A stretch of 50,395 nt of DNA, from assembly GCA_902762565.1 (NCBI GenBank), contig CACWOS010000030.1, forward strand, positions 1-50,395. The letters run 5' to 3'. The stretch comes from an uncultured Prevotellaceae bacterium (GTDB taxonomy: Bacteria > Bacteroidota > Bacteroidia > Bacteroidales > Bacteroidaceae). The notes below the pieces were generated by a model. It had not been told where the DNA came from, did no database searches, and saw nothing but the letters and a program-made list of their open reading frames with translations. Numbering within the stretch: position 1 is the first letter of the stretch; each line of letters begins with the position of its first letter. Made by a program: the position numbers and the translations under genes. Below are positions 15,630-22,260 of the stretch, in pieces.

Positions 15630-16127
15630 ATGAACTTACTTGAATTAGTTAAAGCAAGATATAGCTGTAGGAGCTATCAGTCTACGAGTGTTGAACAGGA
15701 AAAGCTGGACTATATTATGGAGTGTGTCCGGTTTGCTCCCTCTGCTGTGAACAAACAGCCGTGGAGATTCCGTATAGTCAATAACGATACAGACAAGGCA
15801 AAACTTCAGGAGTGTTACAACCGCGAGTGGTTCCAGACAGCTCCTATGTATATCATCTGCTCCATTCTCCACGACGAGGAGTGGGTACGCTCTGACGGAA
15901 AGCATCATGGCGACATCGATATTGCCATTGCCGTGGAGCACTTGTGTCTAGCTGCCACTGAGCAAGGCCTCGCCACCTGCTGGGTCTGCAACTTCGATGC
16001 TGAGAAGTGCAAGCAACTTTTCGCCATCGCTGACAATGAAGAGCCTGCCGTGCTGATTCCCATCGGTTATGCTGCTGATGAACTGAAGGAGAAGAAACGC
16101 AAGGAGATTGAGGAAATCTGCAAGTAA
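15630..16127 (+). CDS. Nitroreductase-family flavoprotein
   Basis: 165 aa, the short form of the family, cytoplasmic, no signal peptide. FMN-binding signatures are RYSCRSYQ near the N-terminus, FAPSAVNKQPWRF around 35-47, and the C-terminal LCLAATEQGLATCWVCNFD with the glycine/cysteine region that contacts FMN and NAD(P)H in relatives. It reduces some unknown substrate with NAD(P)H. It sits between a decayed lipoprotein gene and a TauE/SafE membrane protein, 42 nt apart. A second nitroreductase of the exported type lies 0.8 kb downstream. Confidence 0.88.
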   Translation: MNLLELVKARYSCRSYQSTSVEQEKLDYIMECVRFAPSAVNKQPWRFRIVNNDTDKAKLQECYNREWFQTAPMYIICSILHDEEWVRSDGKHHGDIDIAIAVEHLCLAATEQGLATCWVCNFDAEKCKQLFAIADNEEPAVLIPIGYAADELKEKKRKEIEEICK

Positions 16128-16169
16128 CATGGCAAAACGAGAATACATACTATTAGGATAGTTTAGGAT

Positions 16170-16898
16170 TTGAGCAACATAGTCCTTTCCATATTCCTGC
16201 TGAGCATCGGTGCAAGTTTCATTCAGCGCACCACGGGTTTCGGCTTTGGCATCTTCATCATGACGATGCTACCGTTCCTCATGCCTACATATGGCGAAGC
16301 TACGACACTCTCAGGACTGTTGGCTATCACGACATCTGCAGCTATCGTTTGGCGATTGCGAAGCTACGTCACTTGGCAGCGGCTTTGGCCGATTCTGCTG
16401 ACGTTTATCATCGTCTCGACTATTGCCATTTTCGCCCTGACACGTATCGAAGACCATATTCTGCGGCGAATCCTTGGCATGGCACTCATCCTGATTAGCA
16501 TCTACTTTATGCTGTTCAGTCAGCGCATAAAACTGCCAACGACGAAGAAAGTACAGGTTGGCGCAGGAACATTGAGCGGACTGATGGGTGGTTTCTTCGG
16601 TATGCAAGGCCCGCCTGCCGTGCTTTACTTCATCCAGAGTGAGCCGACGAAGGAACACTATATGGCAATGGCCCAGACCTATTTTCTGATTGGCAACATG
16701 ATGATGACTGGTGTGAGAGCATACAACGGCTTTTTTACCACCACTGTAGCAGTTGATTATCTCTATGGCCTCGGCGGTGTCATCATCGGCACGATGCTGG
16801 GTGCCTACGTTTTCAAGCATATCCCCAACCGCATCTTCCGCTACATCGTCTATATCTATATTTGCATCAGTGGTGTAATCATACTAATGACAAATTAA
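16170..16898 (+). CDS. TauE/SafE-family membrane protein
   Basis: 242 aa with 7-8 hydrophobic segments. The signature ASFIQRTTGFGFGIFIMTMLP in the first segment and GTLSGLMGGFFGMQGPPAVLYF in the middle are characteristic of the TauE/SafE (DUF81) family, thought to export sulfite or small organosulfur anions. The only possible start upstream of the first helix is TTG at 16170, because TAG lies two codons before it. A short ORF (MAKREYILLG, 16129-16161) precedes it and may be a decayed earlier start. Substrate unknown. Confidence 0.82.
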   Translation: MSNIVLSIFLLSIGASFIQRTTGFGFGIFIMTMLPFLMPTYGEATTLSGLLAITTSAAIVWRLRSYVTWQRLWPILLTFIIVSTIAIFALTRIEDHILRRILGMALILISIYFMLFSQRIKLPTTKKVQVGAGTLSGLMGGFFGMQGPPAVLYFIQSEPTKEHYMAMAQTYFLIGNMMMTGVRAYNGFFTTTVAVDYLYGLGGVIIGTMLGAYVFKHIPNRIFRYIVYIYICISGVIILMTN

Positions 16899-16966
16899 GA
16901 ACTATGGCATACAAGAAACGGTGAATTCTAAGAAATCCATAATCGTTTTATTTTAGTTTTGTGTTA

Positions 16967-17644
16967 TTATTCAGCCTTTCCACCAAACTCGTTGTACGAT
17001 ACGTTCTCAGACTTCCATTTATCCTTCGGTGTGGGCTGTTCCGCTGGATGCCCTATGGCGATGACGCAGAGAGGAACGATGGTCTCAGGCAACTTCAACA
17101 CCTTGGAGACTTCTGCCACACGGTCGTCCATCGGATAGCAGCCTGTCCATACGGCTCCAAGTCCGAGGGCATGGGCTGCAAGGAGGATGTTCTCTGTGGC
17201 TGCCGAGCAGTCCTGAATCCAATAGTCTTGCGCCTTGCCCTGCATCGCCTTATCCAGATTGCCACAGACTACAATGGCCACACCTGCCTGCTTAATCATG
17301 CCTCTGCGACCAGCTAGTTCTGCCAGTTTCTCCTTGTTGGTGACTGCTACGAAATGCCAGGGCTGCTTGTTGACGGCTGTGGGAGCAGCCATACCTGCAC
17401 GAATCATCGTCTCAATGTCAGTCTTTGAAACGGGCTCATTGGTGTACTGTCGAATGCTGGTGCGCGTCATGATACTGCTCAGCACAGGATTGACCTCCAT
17501 CTGCATGTCTGCCTCAATGGTGGTTATCTGATCGCGCGACTCATAGCCTGCATCGTCCTTCACCGTGAAATCATACACACTACCTTGTGCTGAAAGGGTC
17601 AGCACACCCATCATTGCCATAAGGCAGAAAATCATTTTTCTCAT
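16967..17644 (-). CDS. Exported nitroreductase-family protein
   Basis: 225 aa from the ATG at 17644. Residues 1-19 form a signal peptide (MRKMIFCLMAMMGVLTLSAQ), so the flavoprotein is exported, which is unusual for the family but seen repeatedly in Bacteroidota. The domain shows TRTSIRQYTNEPVSK, MAAPTAVNKQPWHFVAV, DCSAATENILLAAHALGLGAVWTG and VPLCVIAIGHPAE. A longer in-frame start at 17689 is rejected because it would bury the signal peptide. The neighbouring minus-strand small ORF at 17710 may share transcription. Confidence 0.88.
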   Translation of the reverse strand: MRKMIFCLMAMMGVLTLSAQGSVYDFTVKDDAGYESRDQITTIEADMQMEVNPVLSSIMTRTSIRQYTNEPVSKTDIETMIRAGMAAPTAVNKQPWHFVAVTNKEKLAELAGRRGMIKQAGVAIVVCGNLDKAMQGKAQDYWIQDCSAATENILLAAHALGLGAVWTGCYPMDDRVAEVSKVLKLPETIVPLCVIAIGHPAEQPTPKDKWKSENVSYNEFGGKAE

Positions 17645-17709
17645 AATCGTTATAGTTTTTGTGGGGTTATCTGAATCTCTTCTGTCCATAAGTCTAGTTT
17701 GCTATTGTA

Positions 17710-17889
17710 TTATTTGATTTCTTCTAACGCTCCTGTTTCCGAATCAATGATAAATCCACGAACCACTATATCCTTCGGCACCAACGGATGGGTTTTGGTG
17801 GTCTCAATTCCCCCTGCTTTATAGCCGTCCCCCAGCAGGGAACTCATCATGTTGAATTCAATAATCTGGTCTATCATTTCACAAAACAT
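17710..17889 (-). CDS. Small ORF, 59 aa, probably a gene fragment
   Basis: The ORF starts at the ATG at 17889, just downstream of the minus-strand copy of a duplicated promoter segment (17919-17955, -7-like TATCTTTA at revcomp 17904-17911). The last residues (IVVRGFIIDSETGALEEI) weakly recall the C-terminal strand of beta-carbonic anhydrases, whose zinc ligands are all absent here. So it is at best a C-terminal fragment placed behind a promoter. The frame stays open further upstream to 18111, but that part runs through the promoter copy and a terminator and is not credible. Confidence 0.35.
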   Translation of the reverse strand: MFCEMIDQIIEFNMMSSLLGDGYKAGGIETTKTHPLVPKDIVVRGFIIDSETGALEEIK

Positions 17890-17918
17890 ATTAAATCTGG
17901 GCGTAAAGATACGAAAAA

Positions 17919-17955
17919 AGGAGAATAATTCGTAACTTTGTGCCCAATTATTAAC
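17919..17955 (-). repeat. Duplicated 37-bp promoter segment, copy 1
   Basis: This 37-bp stretch, read on the minus strand, is identical to 22195-22231 on the plus strand, and similarity continues for about 17 nt with 5 differences through the -7 element. Read in the other direction each copy contains TAACTTTG, a possible divergent -7 element. Confidence 0.85.
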
Positions 17956-18063
17956 ATTCGTTTTGACATCGAGCACTTGACGGGAAAAGAAGCCATTGAA
18001 CTTCTGAAGCAGCGAGAGCAGAGTCAAGCTTCCTTGAACTGTCTTTTGTCTTTGATAAAATAG
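17956..18063 (+). pseudogene. C-terminal fragment of an unknown protein
   Basis: The plus strand reads IRFDIEHLTGKEAIELLKQR and continues to a TAG at 18061, with ordinary coding composition and amphipathic helix character, but it has no credible start: the frame runs back into the duplicated promoter segment. A terminator follows directly. I take it as the tail of a gene whose front has been deleted; the family is not recognised. Confidence 0.35.
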
Positions 18064-18100
18064 CGCGGCACTCTGTTCTTGTGTCGCGCTAATGTTTTTT
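18061..18100. terminator. Bidirectional intrinsic terminator
   Basis: TAGCGCGGCAC (18061-18071) pairs with 18081-18091 over 11 bp (one G-U on the plus strand, a mismatch on the minus strand). TTTTTT follows at 18095-18100 on the plus strand and TTTTAT follows on the minus strand. It separates a plus-strand fragment from a minus-strand small ORF. Confidence 0.7.
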
Positions 18101-18200
18101 AGGTGTACCAAATAGATGGCATAGGCTTCTTTGCACTCGATTCAACCTTCTTCTGGTTGATCGTCATCTTCTCATCTTTTGTTTCTGTCTTCATATACAT
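18099..18200 (-). CDS. Small ORF, 33 aa, behind its own -7 element
   Basis: The ORF starts at 18200 with a very basic/acidic sequence (MKTETKDEKMTINQKKVESS...), no signal peptide and no recognised family. A -7-like TATATTTG lies at revcomp 18224-18231, about 24 nt upstream, and the terminator at 18061-18100 follows its stop, so promoter, ORF and terminator form a complete small unit. It may be a genuine small protein, the N-terminal stub of a deleted gene, or a short RNA. Confidence 0.35.
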   Translation of the reverse strand: MYMKTETKDEKMTINQKKVESSAKKPMPSIWYT

Positions 18201-18323
18201 AATTCTTCTGGCTTTGGTTACTGCAAATATAGAAAAAAATTACACAATATTGTTCTCATACCGAACAATTTTAGGAGAGATTAACATAATTCGACTGTTT
18301 ATTGTATTTCTATTCATAAAATA

Positions 18324-18434
18324 CCCAAAGGACTTTGCACGCTGCATCATCTCCAGCATAGAGGTGTCCTTGGCTTCGGAAAGCACTTTTTCATAAGCGC
18401 CTGCACGACCACCTACGATGTCGCGGATGCTCGT
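18324..18434 (-). pseudogene. Fragment of a YbjQ/UPF0145-type protein
   Basis: The minus strand encodes [20 protein letters not shown] followed by an [11 protein letters not shown]-like helix (37 codons), which matches the conserved core of the YbjQ/UPF0145 heavy-metal-binding-like family (ISDIVGGRSGAYE...). Neither the N-terminal beta strands nor the C-terminal part can be found, and stop codons flank the match, so only a fragment survives. A promoter -7 element (TACCTTTG, revcomp 18514-18521) and a 14-codon ORF lie upstream, probably the relic of the original or of another gene front. Confidence 0.6.
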
Positions 18435-18513
18435 TTTATTTTAAAAGTTATCTATCTTTTTAATCATCTGTTTTACGTACTTCATATGATTCTATCTTAT
18501 TGTCTATATTATG

Positions 18514-18521
18514 CAAAGGTA
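18514..18521 (-). promoter_or_regulatory. Orphan -7 element
   Basis: TACCTTTG on the minus strand. It drives towards a short ORF (MKYVKQMIKKIDNF) and the YbjQ fragment; no good -33 box is seen. Confidence 0.4.
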
Positions 18522-18601
18522 CAAAAACAGATGGACAACACCATCGTTTTTATGTCTTTTTAAGAATGAAACACATCAAGTACCTTTTATTAATCTTGTG
18601 T

Positions 18602-18640
18602 AAATATTGGGTTGTCCGTGAGGATCGCTCAATATTTTTT
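18602..18640 (+). terminator. Hairpin with T-run before the SGNH gene
   Basis: AAATATTGGG (18602-18611) pairs with 18628-18637 over 10 bp (one G-U), followed by TTT. The -7 element of the next gene begins 3 nt later. Confidence 0.45.
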
Positions 18641-18642
18641 CG

Positions 18643-18650
18643 TACCTTTG
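18643..18650 (+). promoter_or_regulatory. -7 element of the SGNH hydrolase gene
   Basis: TACCTTTG, 24 nt before the start codon. The region where -33 should lie is inside the hairpin at 18602-18640. Confidence 0.5.
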
Positions 18651-18673
18651 CATTCAGTATATTCAAATAGAAA

Positions 18674-19414
18674 ATGAGTATGAAAAGAATCATCGTCATA
18701 GGATTGCTCTGTATCGCCATAGTTTCCATGATGGCTACAGGAAGGAAGGTGTTATTTATCGGCGACTCCATCACAGATGGTGGATGGGGGCGTAGCGGTG
18801 GAAGCATGGCGCCATCTGAGAAGCGCAACCATACAGACTGGAATCATCTGTATGGACATAGCTACATGATGCTGTGTGCTGCCAGATGGCAAAGCGACCA
18901 TCCTGATGAGGAATCGCAGTTCTTTAATCGGGGTATTTCAGGTAACACGCTTGCCGACTTGGCTGCTCGCTGGCAGAAGGATGCTCTAAGCTTGAAACCA
19001 GATGTGGTATCACTTTTGGTGGGTACAAACGACGTGGATGCTATGCTGAAAGGCCAGTTGGCAAAAGATTTTAATCTATGGGAGCAAGACTATCGCCAGC
19101 TTCTGGATCAACTGCGGCAGCAGAATCCACAAGTTGAAATCATACTCGGTACACCATTCGTGGCTAAGTCTGGTCGTATTGGTGCTGCTGACAACTATGC
19201 TGAACGTAAGGCATTGATTGCACAATGTGCGGACATCGTACGCCGAATAGCTATAGACTATAACGCTCGTCTTCTGGACTATGAGCAGATGTTTGATTCG
19301 CTCACTCAGAATAATCCGTCATACTGGATTTGGGATGGCATCCATCCGACACCAGCTGGTCACCAACGCATGGCTGACCTTTGGCTGAAATATTACAGCC
19401 AGATTGACGAATAA
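18674..19414 (+). CDS. Secreted SGNH/GDSL-family esterase
   Basis: 246 aa (start may also be the Met at codon 3). A signal peptide (MKRIIVIGLLCIAIVSMMATG) is followed by an SGNH hydrolase domain: block I FIGDSITDG with the catalytic Ser, block II NRGISGNTLADL with the oxyanion Gly, block III LVGTNDVD with Asn, and block V WDGIHPTPAGH with the catalytic Asp and His. Such enzymes deacetylate polysaccharides or hydrolyse other esters outside the cytoplasm; the substrate is unknown. It stands alone, flanked by gene debris on the left and tRNA-Lys on the right. Confidence 0.92.
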   Translation: MSMKRIIVIGLLCIAIVSMMATGRKVLFIGDSITDGGWGRSGGSMAPSEKRNHTDWNHLYGHSYMMLCAARWQSDHPDEESQFFNRGISGNTLADLAARWQKDALSLKPDVVSLLVGTNDVDAMLKGQLAKDFNLWEQDYRQLLDQLRQQNPQVEIILGTPFVAKSGRIGAADNYAERKALIAQCADIVRRIAIDYNARLLDYEQMFDSLTQNNPSYWIWDGIHPTPAGHQRMADLWLKYYSQIDE

Positions 19415-19446
19415 TCCACGGGGTAACAAATTCGGGCGGACAAACA

Positions 19447-19638
19447 TTGACTATGACTGAAATCAGATTGATTACGGTCGTAGCCAAAGATTGTCTTGGT
19501 CGCCCAGTCCACAGGTACAACACAAAACCCTCAGACAAGGGCAGTAAAGTGTATCACATTTCAGGGAAAGTGTATCACATTTCTCGGAGAGTGTATCACA
19601 AAGTGTATCACAAAAATGTCCAATTGAGTCCAATGTAG
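19447..19638 (+). CDS. Small ORF carrying GTGTATCAC repeats
   Basis: The 63-codon ORF begins MTMTEIRLITVVAKDCLGRP and ends with repeated (K/R)VYH units encoded by four copies of GTGTATCACA at 19549, 19570, 19591 and 19603 (spacing 21, 21 and 12 nt, all multiples of three). No promoter is evident and no family is recognised. The first half could be a fragment of a real protein. The repeats may instead be a DNA-level element that happens to stay in frame, because similar word repeats fill other intergenic gaps of the window. Confidence 0.35.
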   Translation: MTMTEIRLITVVAKDCLGRPVHRYNTKPSDKGSKVYHISGKVYHISRRVYHKVYHKNVQLSPM

Positions 19639-19751
19639 TCCACAAATCCTCACGATTTTCTATCCGAACTGCTAGTTCAACAACAAATATTACGTGATAG
19701 ATAATCCCTGAGAATTAGTTAGTTAAGTGCTTTCGTACTCCTGTTTTAAAA

Positions 19752-19786
19752 CAAAAGTGATGAACCTTGTTAGTCCATCACTTTTG
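19752..19786 (-). terminator. Terminator of tRNA-Lys
   Basis: CAAAAGTGATG (19752-19762) pairs perfectly with 19776-19786; on the minus strand the stem is followed by TTTTAAAAC. It lies 10 nt past the tRNA 3' end. Confidence 0.7.
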
Positions 19787-19795
19787 AGTATTCTG

Positions 19796-19868
19796 TACAC
19801 CCGCAGGGGCTCGAACCCTGGACACCCTGATTAAGAGTCAGGTGCTCTACCAACTGAGCTACGGGTGC
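19796..19868 (-). tRNA. tRNA-Lys (anticodon CUU)
   Basis: 73-nt cloverleaf on the minus strand. The acceptor stem GCACCCG pairs with CGGGTGT (a G-U at position 1-72). The D arm is TAGCTCAGTTGGTAGAGCA, the anticodon stem CCTGA/TCAGG holds loop CTCTTAA with anticodon CTT, and the T arm contains GGTTCGAGCCC. CCA is not encoded. It has its own promoter (19913-19944) and terminator (19752-19786). Confidence 0.95.
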
Positions 19869-19912
19869 ATCATTTTGTTGCTTGAATCAGCGCTCTTGCT
19901 GAATTGCGGGTG

Positions 19913-19944
19913 CAAAGGTACGGACTATTTTTGAAACTGCCAAA
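19913..19944 (-). promoter_or_regulatory. Promoter of tRNA-Lys
   Basis: Minus strand: TTTG (revcomp 19941-19944), exactly 20 nt, TACCTTTG (revcomp 19913-19920). One of the best matches in the window. Confidence 0.8.
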
Positions 19945-20046
19945 CTTTTTTGAGACTTTTTTCAAAAAAAGGCAAAAAAACTTTGAAAACATCGTTTTTT
20001 GAGCAACAATTGGGTGAAAAACAAAACCAAAATCAATGAAGTATCA

Positions 20047-20421
20047 TTACCAACCTGGTGGCAGCACAATATTCTCTACGTCGTGAGCCTTCTCGAACAA
20101 TGGCGCTATTTCCTCATCCGTAAAGCCAGCAATGCCGCAACCAATGCGAGTAACTAAGAAGGTGAGGGTAGGGTGCACCTTGGCAAACTCTATGAACTCG
20201 TCCACGTAGGGCTTGATGGTTTCCACGCCACCCTGCATAGTCGGTATGCCGTAGCTCTGGCCTTGCAGTCCAACGCCCTGTCCCATGATGGCCCCAAACT
20301 TGCGATAGGCCAGCAATGCTGCCCCACCACCATGCATGCCACGAAGGTTGCTGCCAAACACAAATATCTCGTTTGGCTGGAGTGATGTAATAAACTCCGG
20401 AGTCGTTCTTTTCTGTCCCAT
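20047..20421 (-). CDS. Macro-domain-like conserved protein
   Basis: 124 aa from the ATG at 20421; the longer frame to 20469 overlaps the promoter and is rejected. The sequence EIFVFGSNLRGMHGGGAALLA and the later RIGCGIAGFTDEEIAPLF resemble a small family of macro-like proteins (often annotated A1S_2505-type or phage-associated), in which the GSN and GGGAA motifs would line an ADP-ribose-like pocket. The biochemical role is not established for the family as far as I know. It is monocistronic, next to an IS insertion, in a region of decayed genes. Confidence 0.7.
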   Translation of the reverse strand: MGQKRTTPEFITSLQPNEIFVFGSNLRGMHGGGAALLAYRKFGAIMGQGVGLQGQSYGIPTMQGGVETIKPYVDEFIEFAKVHPTLTFLVTRIGCGIAGFTDEEIAPLFEKAHDVENIVLPPGW

Positions 20422-20446
20422 ATATTTAAAATCTATGTTTTTGTCG

Positions 20447-20478
20447 CAAAGATACAAATAAACGAGCAAAAATGCAAA
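20447..20478 (-). promoter_or_regulatory. Promoter of the macro-like gene
   Basis: Minus strand: TTTG (revcomp 20475-20478), 20 nt, TATCTTTG (revcomp 20447-20454). Confidence 0.7.
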
Positions 20479-20523
20479 GAAAAGTAACTTTTCTTACTCA
20501 AAGTGGCAATAAAAAATAATAAG

Positions 20524-21568
20524 ACGTCAGTTCGGGATAAGAAAGTTGCATAAAAAGTTGGTAATCTGAGATATTTTTTGTACCTTTATAGCTGAATTCC
20601 AATCACTTATAAAGTAAAACAAAAGAATAAACTCATGATTACCGACTACAAAATTACAGAAATTTTCTGTGCTACGGATGAATTTAGTAAGAAATTTGAT
20701 GAGGAGATTGAAAATATGCCTCTTCTGACCTCCGACGGGAAGACTCGCCGCAGGCGTTCTGCCAATATGTCCGACAGCGAGATTATGACGATTCTGATTA
20801 TGTTCCATTTTGGCACATTCGACAATTTTAAGCACTACTACCTGCACTTTATCCGTATCCACCTCAGGCGTGACTTTCCTGATGCGGTGTCCTACAACCG
20901 TTTCGTGGAACTGGAGAGCAGGGTGTTCTTCAAGATGATGTTCTTCCTGAACCTCCACTCCTTCGGGCGGTGCACTGGCATCACCTTCGTGGACTCCACC
21001 ATGATACCCGTATGCCACAACCTGCGCAGGTATGCCAACAAGGTTTTCGCCGGTCTTGCCACTGACGGGAAGGGGACGATGGGATGGTGCCACGGATTCA
21101 AGCTGCATTTCATCTGCAACGACCGGGGAGAGATCATAATGTTCTGTCTTACAGGGGCCAACGTGGATGACAGGGATCCGAAGGTATGGGCTGTGCTCGG
21201 CAAGAGAATCTACGGGAAACTCTTTGCTGACAGGGGATACATCTCACCTAACCTGTTTGATGCGCTCTTTGCCGACGGAGTACATCTGGTCACTGGAATC
21301 AGGAACAACATGAAGAACAGGCTGATGCCACTTTGGGACAAGATCATGCTCAGAAAAAGGTATATCATCGAGTGCATTAACCACTTGCTAAAGGACAAAG
21401 GAAACCTTGTACACTCCAGACACAGGTCTGTCAACAATTTCCTGATGAACCTTATCGCTGCACTTGGAGCCTATTGTTTCTTCGACAACAAACCTGAGGC
21501 TATTCAGGGGTATTGTATTGAGGACACTAATCAACTCTCATTGTTCTAATCTTATCCCGAACTGGCGC
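20524..21568 (+). mobile_element. IS982-family insertion sequence, complete
   Basis: The element is about 1045 bp. Inverted repeats CAGTTCGGGATAAGA (20528-20542) and its exact complement (21550-21564) lie near the ends. The flanking AATAAG (20518-20523 and 21569-21574) is a 6-bp direct repeat that fits a target-site duplication, which sets the outer limits. The single transposase ORF is intact. Size and organisation fit IS982. Confidence 0.85.
20635..21549 (+). CDS. IS982-family transposase
   Basis: 304 aa with a DDE catalytic set visible as D120 (FVDSTMIPV), D199 (LFADRGYIS) and E246 (RYIIECINHLLKDKG). The N-terminal 100 residues (MSDSEIMTILIMFHFGTF, FPDAVSYNRFVELE) are the helical DNA-binding part typical of IS982. 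No frameshift or stop interrupts it, and a -7-like TACCTTTA lies at 20581-20588, so the element may still be active. The stop codon is immediately inside the right inverted repeat. Confidence 0.92.
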   Translation: MITDYKITEIFCATDEFSKKFDEEIENMPLLTSDGKTRRRRSANMSDSEIMTILIMFHFGTFDNFKHYYLHFIRIHLRRDFPDAVSYNRFVELESRVFFKMMFFLNLHSFGRCTGITFVDSTMIPVCHNLRRYANKVFAGLATDGKGTMGWCHGFKLHFICNDRGEIIMFCLTGANVDDRDPKVWAVLGKRIYGKLFADRGYISPNLFDALFADGVHLVTGIRNNMKNRLMPLWDKIMLRKRYIIECINHLLKDKGNLVHSRHRSVNNFLMNLIAALGAYCFFDNKPEAIQGYCIEDTNQLSLF

Positions 21569-21689
21569 AATAAGGCTTCTTTTTCGAATGCAACTGGCTC
21601 AGTATTTCGCTCGTCTTTCGGACAGAAATCGGGGCTTGACTTTGTTTTTGTCCGAAATATCAAGAAGTGTCCGATGTACATGAGCAAGA

Positions 21690-22055
21690 AGTTGGCGAAA
21701 AGTTTGGAATGAGGCAAAAAACCGTGTAACAGGTGACGTGCCTGAAGCCAAACTGAAGGCACTGGAAAAGGCACTCGCCAATAATGCACTGACAGCAGGT
21801 GACTTTAAGCCTGGCGAAGGCTTCACCTTCTTCCATTCCGTTGGTGACGAGGTCGTACCTTACTGCAACTATGAGAGTGTACGCAACACCTGGGGAAGCA
21901 ATCATATCAAGGGTGTCACCTATAAGTCAAACACGACACTCCACGTAGCCACAGGTGCCGCTTTCTTCACAACCTACTGCGGTAGCTTAGCCGGAGAAAT
22001 CTTTAACGACAAGTGGCAAGCCTGCGAACAGACTAAGGGTAATGGACTATGGTAA
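21690..22055 (+). pseudogene. C-terminal remnant of a secreted lipase/alpha-beta hydrolase
   Basis: The open frame reads NEAKNRVTGDVPEAKLKALE and continues to FFHSVGDEVVPYCNYESV and TLHVATGAAFFTTYC. The Asp in GDEVVPY and the His in TLHVATG are placed like the last two members of a Ser-Asp-His triad in Bacteroidota lipase-like proteins. The nucleophile half and signal peptide are absent: upstream lie frame breaks and, 115 bp further left, the IS982 copy. A terminator follows at 22122-22147. I infer a dead gene fragment, possibly truncated by rearrangement around the IS. Confidence 0.6.
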
Positions 22056-22121
22056 ACAAAATAAAAGGTGGAAAGACGGTCGTACTGGCGAATGGGGAAT
22101 TCAAATACTGATCACGATAAA

Positions 22122-22147
22122 CGGCTCCTCAAACGGGAGCCGCTTTT
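22122..22147 (+). terminator. Intrinsic terminator
   Basis: CGGCTCC (22122-22128) pairs with GGAGCCG (22136-22142), followed by CTTTTCTTT. It ends the transcription unit of the lipase remnant. Confidence 0.75.
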
Positions 22148-22194
22148 CTTTGGCAATATGTCCAAATTGTTATGCGTTATCTTAATCAACTTTT

Positions 22195-22231
22195 GTTAAT
22201 AATTGGGCACAAAGTTACGAATTATTCTCCT
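22195..22231 (+). repeat. Duplicated 37-bp promoter segment, copy 2
   Basis: Identical over 37 bp to the minus strand of 17919-17955. Here it leads directly into the -7 element of the MATE gene. Confidence 0.85.
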
Positions 22232-22238
22232 ATTTTTG

Positions 22239-22246
22239 TACCTTTG
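22239..22246 (+). promoter_or_regulatory. -7 element of the MATE gene
   Basis: TACCTTTG, 14 nt before the ATG at 22261; no good -33 box at the usual distance. Confidence 0.6.
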
Positions 22247-22260
22247 CAAATAAAATTCAC

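Noticed and set aside
17890-18111. Upstream extension of the 59-codon ORF at 17710
   Set aside because: It passes through the duplicated promoter segment and a bidirectional terminator, so it is not transcribed as one message in that direction.
18103-18396. 97-codon plus-strand frame
   Set aside because: AT-rich hydrophobic translation opposite a small ORF and its promoter; no start signal and no family resemblance.
19549-19612. GTGTATCACA copies as a CRISPR array
   Set aside because: Repeats are only 10 nt, spacers are 2-11 nt and not unique, and no cas gene is in the window.
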